Assembly: GCA_023415275.1 (NCBI GenBank)
Contig: JAEZLJ010000023.1
Location: forward strand, 1 to 64,000
DNA: 64,000 nt
Origin: Bacteroidota bacterium
GTDB lineage: Bacteria; Bacteroidota; Bacteroidia; Chitinophagales; Chitinophagaceae
Direction: 5' to 3'
Positions 43,537 through 51,184 of this stretch are shown here, in pieces. The position numbers and the translations under genes were made by a program. The notes beneath the pieces were generated by a model. The model had not been told where the DNA came from, ran no database searches, and saw only the letters and a list, made by a program, of their open reading frames with translations. How positions within the stretch are numbered: position 1 is the first letter of the stretch; the number at the start of each line of letters is the position of its first letter.

Positions 43537-44115
43537 ATGAAATGGCCATGGTGGAAAGGCAAAATCATTATTTTTCAATGGTTAATTGCCATAATATCCA
43601 CAATAGGTTGCCAGAAGGAATATAGTTTTGAAGGCAGTCCAGTGCCTGTTGCCGATACTGTACCTGTACAAACTTTTGACTTTCCTTCCTGCAACAGCTG
43701 TCTTTCAAATGATAGCCTTGACCTATGGGCCTGGAAGTTTAAGCTTAATAATGCTACCCTTTGTGGTCATGCTGATACAGCCATTATTAATATAGAGCGG
43801 AGCTCTTTTACTTTTTTTGGTCCTTCCACCTGCTCGCTGGATTCAGGACTTGTGATCACAGTTTACCTAAATCCCTGGGTATTGAACAGTGACAAATCAA
43901 ATATCAATGCCGGCATGGTAGCCTTTTATTATTATGATCATATAGGAAGCAGCTATATCCTCATGAGCCAGCCTAATACTGCTTTTACACTGACCATAGA
44001 AAATTATAATGATCTAACCGGGATTACCACTGGTAAGTTTGCGGGATATGCTTATTTGGCTAATGGAGACATTGCCACCATACATGAAGGGAAATTCAAG
44101 GTGAAGTTGCGATGA
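43537..44115 (+). CDS. Hypothetical lipoprotein, 192 aa
   Basis: A 192-residue predicted lipoprotein. The signal reads FQWLIAIISTIGCQKEYSF with the acylated Cys at about residue 25. The mature part is rich in beta-type residues and contains paired cysteines (FPSCNSCLSN and STCSLDSG). I do not recognise a family, though Cys-containing lipoproteins of this size are frequent in Bacteroidota. It lies 75 bases after the mqnE terminator and converges closely on the sdaA gene, with 12 bases between stop codons. Confidence 0.65.
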   Translation: MKWPWWKGKIIIFQWLIAIISTIGCQKEYSFEGSPVPVADTVPVQTFDFPSCNSCLSNDSLDLWAWKFKLNNATLCGHADTAIINIERSSFTFFGPSTCSLDSGLVITVYLNPWVLNSDKSNINAGMVAFYYYDHIGSSYILMSQPNTAFTLTIENYNDLTGITTGKFAGYAYLANGDIATIHEGKFKVKLR

Positions 44116-44127
44116 TCTGAGAATAGA

Positions 44128-45552
44128 CTAACATTCACTTAAGCTCAAAGGAATATTGATAGCAAGTCCGCCCTCTGCCGTCTCCTTGTATTTACTGTTC
44201 ATGTCAAGTGCAGTTTCCCACATGGTCTCAACTACAGCGTCTAAAGAAACCTTTGCAAAATCAGGAGAGCTTTGGAGTGCCAGTTGCGAAGCAGTTATTG
44301 CCTTAATAGCCCCCATGGTATTGCGTTCTATGCAAGGCACCTGGACCAGGCCTGCTATAGGGTCGCAGGTCATGCCAAGATGGTGTTCCATAGCTATTTC
44401 GGCCGCCATAAGTGCTTGCCGTTGGGTGCCTCCCAATACTTCGGTCAGTGCAGCGGCTGCCATACTGGAGGAAACACCTATTTCTGCCTGGCACCCACCC
44501 ATAGCGGCGGATATAGTTGCCCCTTTTTTGAATATACAGCCAATTTCGGAAGCTGTAAGGATAAACTGTATGATCTTATCGTCGGTAACGTCCTCGTGAA
44601 AAACAATAAAGTATTGCAGTACGGCAGGTATAACACCTGCTGCCCCGTTGGTTGGCGCGGTTACTACCCTGCCGAAAGAGGCATTTTCTTCATTGACAGC
44701 TAATGCAAAACAGCTTACCCAATCTAAAATATATTGGAAAGAATTGCCACCCTGGCGAATAGCAGTATACCAATCTGGATGGTTACTGTAAGTTTTTCCT
44801 TTCAATAATTTTTTACTTAGCTCAGCTGCCCTACGGCGTACATTCAACCCACCTGGAAGTGTGCCTGAAGTGGAACAACCACGGAAGGTGCAATCTCTCA
44901 TGGTTTCCCAAATCTTTAATATACCTGTCCTTGTTTCAGCTTCTGATCTCCATGACAACTCATTTTCCATTACTACCTCGTGAATAGCCATACCGGTCTT
45001 CATACACCAATGTAATAGCTCCTCGGAAGTGTTGATGGGGAAAGGCAATTGAGCCTGGTTGCCTGAGGCCTCTTCGCCTTCTTTGATCACAAAGCCTCCA
45101 CCAATGGAATAATAAGTTTCTGAGATAGTAGTACCATCACTGAATGTAGCCAGGAAGCTTAACGCATTAGGATGAAAAGGCAATGTTTCAGAGAAAAGAA
45201 ATTGGATATCTACGGCTGGATCAAAAATAATTTCATGCTGTCCTTTCAGACGGATCTTTTTACCAGAAGCTATTTGCTGTATTTCAGGAGTAATGTCATC
45301 AACATTAAATGTAACCGGGTCAGCTCCTTCCAGGCCTAATTGAACGGCAACATCAGTACCGTGCCCTTTACCTGTTTTAGCAAGAGAACCATATAATAAA
45401 ACGGAAAGTTGTGTTACCTGGTCCAGTTGATCCTTACTTTCCAGGGTATCTATAAAACGTAACGCAGCTCGCCAGGGTCCTAAAGTGTGAGAACTTGAAG
45501 GCCCTACTCCAATTTTAAAGATGTCGAATACGGAAATAGCTTCATGTACCAC
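44128..45552 (-). CDS. sdaA: L-serine ammonia-lyase (single-chain, iron-sulfur)
   Basis: Iron-sulfur L-serine dehydratase converting serine to pyruvate and ammonia, 474 aa, the single-chain type. The N-terminal beta domain opens with SVFDIFKIGVGPSSSHTLGP. The alpha part holds VVTAPTNGAAGVIPA. Three cysteines fit the 4Fe-4S site: C354 (GGCQAEIG), C396 (TCDPIAG) and C407 (VPCIERN). The frame starts at GTG 45552; no better ATG exists. It is on the minus strand after the FKBP gene, with its own -7 box. serC lies 43 kb away, so serine synthesis and breakdown both map in this window but apart. Confidence 0.94.
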   Translation of the reverse strand: MVHEAISVFDIFKIGVGPSSSHTLGPWRAALRFIDTLESKDQLDQVTQLSVLLYGSLAKTGKGHGTDVAVQLGLEGADPVTFNVDDITPEIQQIASGKKIRLKGQHEIIFDPAVDIQFLFSETLPFHPNALSFLATFSDGTTISETYYSIGGGFVIKEGEEASGNQAQLPFPINTSEELLHWCMKTGMAIHEVVMENELSWRSEAETRTGILKIWETMRDCTFRGCSTSGTLPGGLNVRRRAAELSKKLLKGKTYSNHPDWYTAIRQGGNSFQYILDWVSCFALAVNEENASFGRVVTAPTNGAAGVIPAVLQYFIVFHEDVTDDKIIQFILTASEIGCIFKKGATISAAMGGCQAEIGVSSSMAAAALTEVLGGTQRQALMAAEIAMEHHLGMTCDPIAGLVQVPCIERNTMGAIKAITASQLALQSSPDFAKVSLDAVVETMWETALDMNSKYKETAEGGLAINIPLSLSEC

Positions 45553-45566
45553 GGGAACAGTTTGAA

Positions 45567-45574
45567 CAAAGGTA
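45567..45574 (-). promoter_or_regulatory. Candidate -7 box of sdaA
   Basis: On the minus strand TACCTTTG matches TAnnTTTG exactly. It lies 14 bases before the GTG start, so the leader would be a few bases at most. No -33 TTTG at the expected distance. Confidence 0.35.
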
Positions 45575-45596
45575 GAAGTAAGTAGTGTTAATAACT

Positions 45597-46073
45597 CTAA
45601 TATACGGTATTCAGTGTGACATCAAATACAAGGATGGAGTTAGCTGGAATTGAACCTACACTCCTGCTTCCATATCCAAGTGATGGAGGAATATATAAAT
45701 GGATTCTTCCGCCCTGCTTGATCAGTGGGATGCCATCTGTCCAACCCGTGATGACACCGTTCAACATAAAGTCGGCAGTATTGGCATCAAACTGGGTACC
45801 GTCTGTGAGCTTGCCAACATAAGTAGCCCTTACGCCACCACACGCTGCAGGAGTTGCTCCTGTTCCTGGTTCATCTATAGTATAAAATAAACCGCTGCAA
45901 TGTTGAATGGCTGTAATATTATGTTGGTCAAGGTAATCTTTTACAGCTTGTATCTCAGAGGCCGGTGCTTTGTAAGCACATGGATCATAATTACACTCAT
46001 AATTGGTATCTCCTTTCAAACATCCGCTAAATGAGATAACGATCAAAAAACAAATAAATAGCCTGTTTATCAT
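45597..46073 (-). CDS. FKBP-type peptidyl-prolyl isomerase, lipoprotein
   Basis: A 158-residue lipoprotein (signal LFICFLIVISFSGCLKG, Cys about 18) with a C-terminal FKBP domain (about 60-158). Visible motifs are VRATYVGKLTDGTQFDAN, GVITGWTDGIPLIKQGG, and IPPSLGYGSRSVGSIPANSI near the end. The domain should catalyse proline isomerisation outside the cytoplasm. An N-terminal Cys-rich segment (YECNYDPCAY and HCSG) is unusual and may form disulfides. The next gene downstream on the same strand is sdaA, 44 bases away. Confidence 0.9.
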   Translation of the reverse strand: MINRLFICFLIVISFSGCLKGDTNYECNYDPCAYKAPASEIQAVKDYLDQHNITAIQHCSGLFYTIDEPGTGATPAACGGVRATYVGKLTDGTQFDANTADFMLNGVITGWTDGIPLIKQGGRIHLYIPPSLGYGSRSVGSIPANSILVFDVTLNTVY

Positions 46074-46101
46074 AGTTACATTTTAAGCATTGACTTACAT
46101 T

Positions 46102-46440
46102 TTAAGAAAGCTGCTGCATGTGATCTTTTTCCTCGTCATTTTTTTTCACCAGTTCCTGGTAAAGCGACTCATTCATGTCCCATTTATGATAGGCAGAAAA
46201 AATAGTAATAAAGATCACAATCCCTATAAGAGCTACCAGTATTACCAGGATCAAAGAGGGATCACTATTCAGGACCATCGTAGCTTTCTTGTACCATCCG
46301 GAAAATAGGTTGATAAGCAAGGTACTAGCTACCAATACACCCAAAGGCATACCAATTGATAGCTTTCGCAGGAATTGTTTTTTCCTGTTTCGCTGATCCT
46401 TCCAATATTCAAAAAACTTTTTTTCTTCCGGGGTCAACAT
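46102..46440 (-). CDS. Small membrane protein, 112 aa, unknown
   Basis: A 112-residue protein with a charged N-terminus (EEKKFFEYWKDQRNRKKQFL) and two membrane helices (LGVLVASTLLINLFSGW and LILVILVALIGIVIFITIFSAY). The second is followed by a charged C-terminal helix. Both ends should be cytoplasmic. I do not recognise the family. It lies between the FKBP gene and tRNA-Cys on the same strand. The tRNA terminator precedes it, so it would be transcribed from its own promoter. Confidence 0.65.
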   Translation of the reverse strand: MLTPEEKKFFEYWKDQRNRKKQFLRKLSIGMPLGVLVASTLLINLFSGWYKKATMVLNSDPSLILVILVALIGIVIFITIFSAYHKWDMNESLYQELVKKNDEEKDHMQQLS

Positions 46441-46443
46441 GTT

Positions 46444-46479
46444 AAAAAAAATCCCGTCCAGGTTGAACTGAAACGGGAG
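46444..46479 (-). terminator. Terminator after tRNA-Cys
   Basis: On the minus strand TCCCGT and ACGGGA (46473-46478 and 46452-46457) form a six-base stem with a fifteen-base loop, followed by eight T residues. It lies four bases past the tRNA 3' end. Confidence 0.75.
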
Positions 46480-46482
46480 AAG

Positions 46483-46553
46483 AGGTACCTAGCAGATTCG
46501 AACTGCTGTAGGAGCTTTTGCAGAGCTCAGCCTAGCCACTCGGCCAAGGTACC
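46483..46553 (-). tRNA. tRNA-Cys (anticodon GCA)
   Basis: The minus strand folds into a full cloverleaf: acceptor GGTACCT pairing with AGGTACC, D-arm GCC/GGC, anticodon stem GAGCT/AGCTC around the loop CTGCAAA (anticodon GCA), and T-arm AGCAG/CTGCT around TTCGAAT. The discriminator is U, which is typical for tRNA-Cys. CCA is not encoded. It is about 71 bases long. Confidence 0.96.
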
Positions 46554-46650
46554 ATTTAGTTCCAGGGATGAAGTTAATAGTAAATTATAAACAGTCAAAT
46601 CTGGTTCTTAAGCGCTGCGAAAATAGGGTTTTTTTACTAAGTAATCCAAG

Positions 46651-46658
46651 TACATTTG
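46651..46658 (+). promoter_or_regulatory. Candidate -7 box of the nucleoside phosphorylase gene
   Basis: TACATTTG matches TAnnTTTG and lies 28 bases before the ATG. The region 19 bases upstream is a T-run rather than a clear TTTG. Confidence 0.4.
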
Positions 46659-46686
46659 TAGCTTAACAATTCTGAAATAATCCACT

Positions 46687-47565
46687 ATGCAAAGAATTGC
46701 AGAATCTGAATTGATCATTAATTCAAGAGGAGCCGTATACCATTTAAACCTCAGGCCAGAAGAATTGGCCCAAAATATCATAACTGTTGGTGACCCGGAC
46801 CGTGTGGGCCTTGTAAGCCAGTATTTTGATTCAATTGAAAGCAAATTTCAACACAGAGAATTCATTTCTCACACTGGTTATGTAGGAAAGAAAAGAGTGA
46901 CGGCCATATCCACAGGTATTGGCCCTGATAATATTGATATAGTTTTGAATGAACTAGACGCGCTGGTGAATATAGATTTTGAAACCAGGCAGATCAAACA
47001 GGAGCTTACTTCTCTGAACATCATCCGGGTAGGAACATCCGGATCGCTCCAGGCTGATGTGCCAGTTGACAGTTTTGTAGCATCTACTCACGGCCTGGGT
47101 TTAGACAACTTACTAAACTATTACCGACTAGAACAAAATGAACAGGAAAACCAACTGTTGCAATCTTTCGTTACGCATACCCAATTAAACTCCAATGTAT
47201 GTAACCCTTACATTTCCTCGGCTAGCGCTTCAGTTTTAAAATATTTTGTTGACGGATTCCACCAGGGCATTACAGTGACTTGCCCCGGTTTTTATGGTCC
47301 GCAGGGAAGAGTATTGCGCCTTGGTATTCAAAATCCGCAACTCATTGACCGCCTCACAGAATTTAATTTTGGACAGCATAGGATCACCAATTTTGAGATG
47401 GAGACTTCAGCGATCTATGGACTGGGCAAACTCCTGGGACACCATTGCCTCTCCCTAAATGCGATAGTTGCCAACCGCATACAAAAAGAATTTACCAGGG
47501 ATGGTGATAAGCTTATAAATAAATTAATTCAGCAAACACTGGAAATTATATCAAAAAGCTTGTAA
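46687..47565 (+). CDS. Nucleoside phosphorylase (uridine phosphorylase-like)
   Basis: A 292-residue NP-I family phosphorylase that would split a nucleoside into base and ribose-1-phosphate. Phosphate-binding residues are seen in IITVGDPDRVGL and IIRVGTSGSLQADV. The base- and ribose-site segment is TNFEMETSAIYGLGKLLG, with the Glu-Met-Glu that defines the family. It resembles uridine phosphorylases more than purine phosphorylases. The carboxy end and the ATG at 46687 are of normal length. The protein is cytoplasmic. A nucleoside permease-like gene (38382) and a 5'-nucleotidase (24489) point to salvage in the same organism. Confidence 0.87.
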   Translation: MQRIAESELIINSRGAVYHLNLRPEELAQNIITVGDPDRVGLVSQYFDSIESKFQHREFISHTGYVGKKRVTAISTGIGPDNIDIVLNELDALVNIDFETRQIKQELTSLNIIRVGTSGSLQADVPVDSFVASTHGLGLDNLLNYYRLEQNEQENQLLQSFVTHTQLNSNVCNPYISSASASVLKYFVDGFHQGITVTCPGFYGPQGRVLRLGIQNPQLIDRLTEFNFGQHRITNFEMETSAIYGLGKLLGHHCLSLNAIVANRIQKEFTRDGDKLINKLIQQTLEIISKSL

Positions 47566-47607
47566 TCCTGCTATATGGGAAGGGATTATAAAAGCTGCTA
47601 TTTATTC

Positions 47608-47615
47608 TAAATTTG
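47608..47615 (+). promoter_or_regulatory. Candidate -7 box of dapF
   Basis: TAAATTTG, an exact -7 match, lies 57 bases before the dapF ATG. It fits initiation in the 107-base gap after the phosphorylase gene; no clear -33 box is seen. Confidence 0.35.
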
Positions 47616-47672
47616 TAATAACAGGTTTGCTAAACATAAATAGAGATGTTTCTGTTCGATAAAAAATGAAGT

Positions 47673-48458
47673 ATGCTTATTGATTTTTATAAATACCAGG
47701 GTACAGGTAATGATTTTGTGATCATGGATAACAGGGACAAAAAGTATGATTCCCTTACCAGGCAACAGGTAGCCTTATTATGCGAAAGGCGATTTGGAAT
47801 TGGTGCAGACGGTTTGATGCTTTTAAATACACACCCAGGTTATGATTTTGAAATGAAGTATTATAATGCGGATGGACGGGAAAGTACTATGTGTGGCAAC
47901 GGGGGCAGGTGCCTGACTCAATTTGCTTACGACATGGGTATTGATAAAACCTCCTTTTCGTTCCTTGCCATTGACGGGCCACATATGGCAACAATCAATG
48001 AGAATGGTGTAGTGGCATTGAAAATGAATGATGTGAATGAAATAAGGACAGAGCACGGAAATTACATACTAAATACCGGTTCTCCCCATTTTGTACAATT
48101 CACCAATGATGTCATGCACCTGGATGTATATAAAAAAGGAAAAGAGATCCGTTATAATAAAGAGTTTGAAAAAGAGGGCATCAATGTGAACTTTGTTGAA
48201 CAAACTGAGTTAACAGACCGCATCATTGTACGTACCTATGAAAGAGGTGTTGAAGATGAAACTTTTTCCTGCGGCACAGGGGTTACAGCTGCGGCATTGG
48301 TAAGTGCACATAATGACAGTGGTTTTAACAGGGTGGAAGTAAAAACAAAAGGTGGATCATTAAGTGTGGAGTACGAAAAAAAAGATGATACTTTTAAAAA
48401 TATATGGTTAAGCGGACCAGCTGTGAAAGTTTTTAAAGGAACAATTGAGATTAGTTAA
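47673..48458 (+). CDS. dapF: Diaminopimelate epimerase
   Basis: A 261-residue enzyme that turns LL-diaminopimelate into the meso form for peptidoglycan and lysine. The two catalytic cysteines are C74 in STMCGNGGRC and C200 in SCGTGVTAAA. The N-terminal YKYQGTGNDFVIMDNRD is the family start. The length is normal, about 260-280. It is followed by corA 88 bases later on the same strand, so it may or may not share a transcript. Confidence 0.96.
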   Translation: MLIDFYKYQGTGNDFVIMDNRDKKYDSLTRQQVALLCERRFGIGADGLMLLNTHPGYDFEMKYYNADGRESTMCGNGGRCLTQFAYDMGIDKTSFSFLAIDGPHMATINENGVVALKMNDVNEIRTEHGNYILNTGSPHFVQFTNDVMHLDVYKKGKEIRYNKEFEKEGINVNFVEQTELTDRIIVRTYERGVEDETFSCGTGVTAAALVSAHNDSGFNRVEVKTKGGSLSVEYEKKDDTFKNIWLSGPAVKVFKGTIEIS

Positions 48459-48546
48459 TAAATCAGTTTGAAAATTGCTGAAGGAATCTTTGATTAAGAC
48501 ATTGTTAGAGAAATAAAGGTCTACAAATAAAATATAAGAAAGCACT

Positions 48547-49488
48547 GTGATCAAATACTTTGTGAATACCAATCATAAAACTATTGAGATAGACAAACCT
48601 GAAAAAGGTTCCTGGATCAACATATCTCCTCCATTAAAACAAGAGGAGTTTACTGAACTGGCAGACAAATTGGATATTCCATTGGATTTTTTGACAGACT
48701 CCCTGGATATTGATGAAAGAAGCAGGTATGAAGAAGAGGACAATGTTCGTCTAGTTGTATTGAAAACTCCTACTCAGAATAATTCATTTAGTGAAAGCGA
48801 TGCTTATTATATAACCATCCCTATTTGCATTATTCTAACCCATAACCAGATCGTTACCGTTAATTCATTTGAAAATCCGGCCATCAAAAGATTTCTTAAT
48901 ACGCTTCAAAACCGACATCCTGATAAAAAGAACCTCATGGTTCTGAAGATCTTTGAAAAGATCGTGCAGGATTTTATGGACCATTTGAAGGAGATCAATC
49001 AAAAAAGAAACCTGCTGGAGCAACAGTTATATGATGCCAACAGGAATGAGCAATTATTGCAACTACTAAGGATTCAAAAAAGCCTGGTGTATTTTGTTAC
49101 AGCACTCCGGTCAAATGAATTATTATTTATAAAGCTGGAACGTACTAATTTTTTAAAGCTTAGTGAAGAAGAAAAAGAAATACTGGAAGATCTGATTATT
49201 GACACCTCTCAGGCCCTGGAAATGGCCAATATTTACACCAATATCCTAAGCAGCACGCTTGATGCTTATGCCAGCATTATCGCCAATAACCAAAACCTGG
49301 TGTTAAAACGTTTAGCCGTTATAACAATTGTTCTGACTTTTCCAGTTTTAATCGCCAGTTTATTCGGCATGAACGTTCCCAGCGGCTTCGAACACTCACC
49401 TTATGCATTTTATATTGTAGCTGTATTATCATTGACCATTTCCATTTTGGTGGGATGGTTCTTCCTGCGTAAAAAATTGTTCCAATAA
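48547..49488 (+). CDS. CorA-family divalent cation (magnesium) transporter
   Basis: A 313-residue protein with a large cytoplasmic alpha/beta domain, a long helical stalk (LKEINQKRNLLEQQLYDANR), and two C-terminal membrane helices. The channel motif GMN is in FGMNVPSGFEH, between AVITIVLTFPVLIASLFGMN and YIVAVLSLTISILVGWFFL. This is the pentameric CorA family. The start is GTG at 48547. Its stop codon shares one base with the start of the NUDIX gene. Mg2+ is the likely ion, from the family. Confidence 0.92.
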   Translation: MIKYFVNTNHKTIEIDKPEKGSWINISPPLKQEEFTELADKLDIPLDFLTDSLDIDERSRYEEEDNVRLVVLKTPTQNNSFSESDAYYITIPICIILTHNQIVTVNSFENPAIKRFLNTLQNRHPDKKNLMVLKIFEKIVQDFMDHLKEINQKRNLLEQQLYDANRNEQLLQLLRIQKSLVYFVTALRSNELLFIKLERTNFLKLSEEEKEILEDLIIDTSQALEMANIYTNILSSTLDAYASIIANNQNLVLKRLAVITIVLTFPVLIASLFGMNVPSGFEHSPYAFYIVAVLSLTISILVGWFFLRKKLFQ

Positions 49489-49958
49489 TGTTCCGCTTTA
49501 ATGTGAGAGTATATGGAGTGCTGATCAATGAACAGGAACAAGTGCTGGTAAGTGATGAATACATCCGTGGCAATTATTATACAAAGTTTCCAGGCGGTGG
49601 GCTTGAATTTGGCGAAGGAACAAGGGATTGCCTTAAACGTGAATTTTTGGAGGAAATGAAACTGAATGTAGAAGTAGGGAGGCACATCTATACAACAGAT
49701 TATTTTCAATTATCAGCCTTTCATCCAGAACACCAGATCATCTCCATTTATTACCAGGTAAAGCCCCTAGAACAAATTACAACCCGTTTAAGCATCCATC
49801 CATTTGAATTTGACGAAGCCCAATTAGGAGCGTATGCCCAACAACAGGAGACCGAAAGTTTCCGCTTCATTGATTGGAATGATTTTTCAGAAGAAGTAAT
49901 GACACTTCCCATTGATAAAATTGTAGCCAAAATGCTCAAGGACAACCCTGAAAGGTAA
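49488..49958 (+). CDS. NUDIX hydrolase
   Basis: A 156-residue NUDIX domain protein. The Nudix box reads GGGLEFGEGTRDCLKREF followed by LEEMKL, matching Gx5Ex7REuxEExGu except that the late Gly is Lys. It should hydrolyse a nucleoside diphosphate-linked compound in a metal-dependent way; the substrate is unknown. It overlaps corA by one base and converges on the queuosine transporter gene with only three bases between the stop codons. Confidence 0.9.
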   Translation: MFRFNVRVYGVLINEQEQVLVSDEYIRGNYYTKFPGGGLEFGEGTRDCLKREFLEEMKLNVEVGRHIYTTDYFQLSAFHPEHQIISIYYQVKPLEQITTRLSIHPFEFDEAQLGAYAQQQETESFRFIDWNDFSEEVMTLPIDKIVAKMLKDNPER

Positions 49959-49961
49959 CTA

Positions 49962-50765
49962 TCAACCAGCGGTAGGTATGTTAACAAAACCATCATCCTC
50001 ATCACCCATTGCTGCTTTTTTCATTTTATAGGCCATATCATGACCTACAAAATTAGCAATCTTCTTTTCAACGAAAACAATGACTGGCGTTAATATCAAT
50101 GCCATCAAGGCCTTGTATAAATAATTCATGATACCGATGGCAAGAATCATTTGCCAGCTAAAAACTCCGGCAAAAGCAATAAACAAGACTATATAGCTGT
50201 CTATTAATTGAGATATAAGAGTTGAACCGGTTGCCCGAAGCCATATGTTCTTTTCACCGGTTACTTTTTTGATCCGGTGAAAAACATAAACATCTACCAG
50301 CTGGCTTACTAAAAAAGCAACCAGGCTGCCAATAATGATCCTCATCCCTTGTCCGAATATAGCCTGGAAAGAGGTTTGCATGTTATCTATACCATTGGTA
50401 GCCCCTGAACCAATCCAGAAATCTGCCGGGGGAACTCCTATCGCTAAGAAATACATTAAAAAAGCGTAGGAAATCAGGATGATCGCCGTAAAAGAAATTC
50501 GGCGAACAGCCTTTGGCCCATAATATTCATTTACAATATCAGTAATAACAAATTCAAGCGGCCATAATAACACTCCACATGTAAGGTTAAATGATAGTCC
50601 CGTTTGCCCAAACAAGCTAAAGTTTACAGGATGAAGGCCGAATAACTTCTCAAGGGAAAAGATCTTGGTACCTATGGATTCTGCGATCAAAGCATTACAG
50701 CAGAAAAAAGCCGTAATGCCAAGGAATAGTTTAGCTGGTTTGTCTTTAAGTATGTAGTGTATCAT
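49962..50765 (-). CDS. yhhQ: Queuosine precursor transporter (YhhQ/VUT family)
   Basis: A 267-residue integral membrane protein of the PF02592 (VUT_1) family, about six helices. Family landmarks are FEFVI-type residues in LWPLEFVITDIVNEYYG, VAFLVSQLVDVYVFHRIKK and GSTLISQLIDSYIVL. E. coli YhhQ takes up preQ0 and preQ1, so this one probably supplies a queuosine precursor. A charged C-terminal tail follows the last helix. It overlaps the upstream small membrane gene by 20 bases on the same strand, suggesting co-translation. Confidence 0.9.
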   Translation of the reverse strand: MIHYILKDKPAKLFLGITAFFCCNALIAESIGTKIFSLEKLFGLHPVNFSLFGQTGLSFNLTCGVLLWPLEFVITDIVNEYYGPKAVRRISFTAIILISYAFLMYFLAIGVPPADFWIGSGATNGIDNMQTSFQAIFGQGMRIIIGSLVAFLVSQLVDVYVFHRIKKVTGEKNIWLRATGSTLISQLIDSYIVLFIAFAGVFSWQMILAIGIMNYLYKALMALILTPVIVFVEKKIANFVGHDMAYKMKKAAMGDEDDGFVNIPTAG

Positions 50766-51048
50766 TTAAGTATAAGATGTAAAAAAATTGCATAATTAAG
50801 AAAACAATATTGGAAATGATCAGCCAGGAAGGAACAATGATCGATAATTTCTTACCAAGAACTTTTACGACCAGGTAAGTGAGATTTACAAATGGATTTA
50901 ATATTGCAACCATCAGATAGCCTGTTATGGCGATAGTGCCTGTGATCGCTTCTTGCGAAATCCAATTGGTCATTTGTACCAGTAAGGCCAACAAAAAAAA
51001 TACATTACAGATAAAAGCCAGCCGGGAAAGAAATAATAGCCAATGCAT
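50746..51048 (-). CDS. Small membrane protein of unknown function, 100 aa
   Basis: A 100-residue hydrophobic protein with three predicted helices (LSRLAFICNVFFLLALLVQM, AITGYLMVAILNPFVNLTYLVV and WLIISNIVFLIMQFFYILYL) and few charges. It starts at 51048 and overlaps the queuosine transporter gene by 20 bases, so the two are probably expressed together. No family recognised; it could be an accessory to the transporter or simply share its transcript. Confidence 0.65.
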   Translation of the reverse strand: MHWLLFLSRLAFICNVFFLLALLVQMTNWISQEAITGTIAITGYLMVAILNPFVNLTYLVVKVLGKKLSIIVPSWLIISNIVFLIMQFFYILYLNDTLHT

Positions 51049-51184
51049 CCAATTTAGTATTGATCATAACTAATTTACCAGTCCTATTTTAAAATAAGGG
51101 ATCAAACTTTACCAGATTTTTCAATATAAGCCGGTATTATTCATTCAAAATAACATTATTTTGTCGCCATCTAAAAAACGGAAT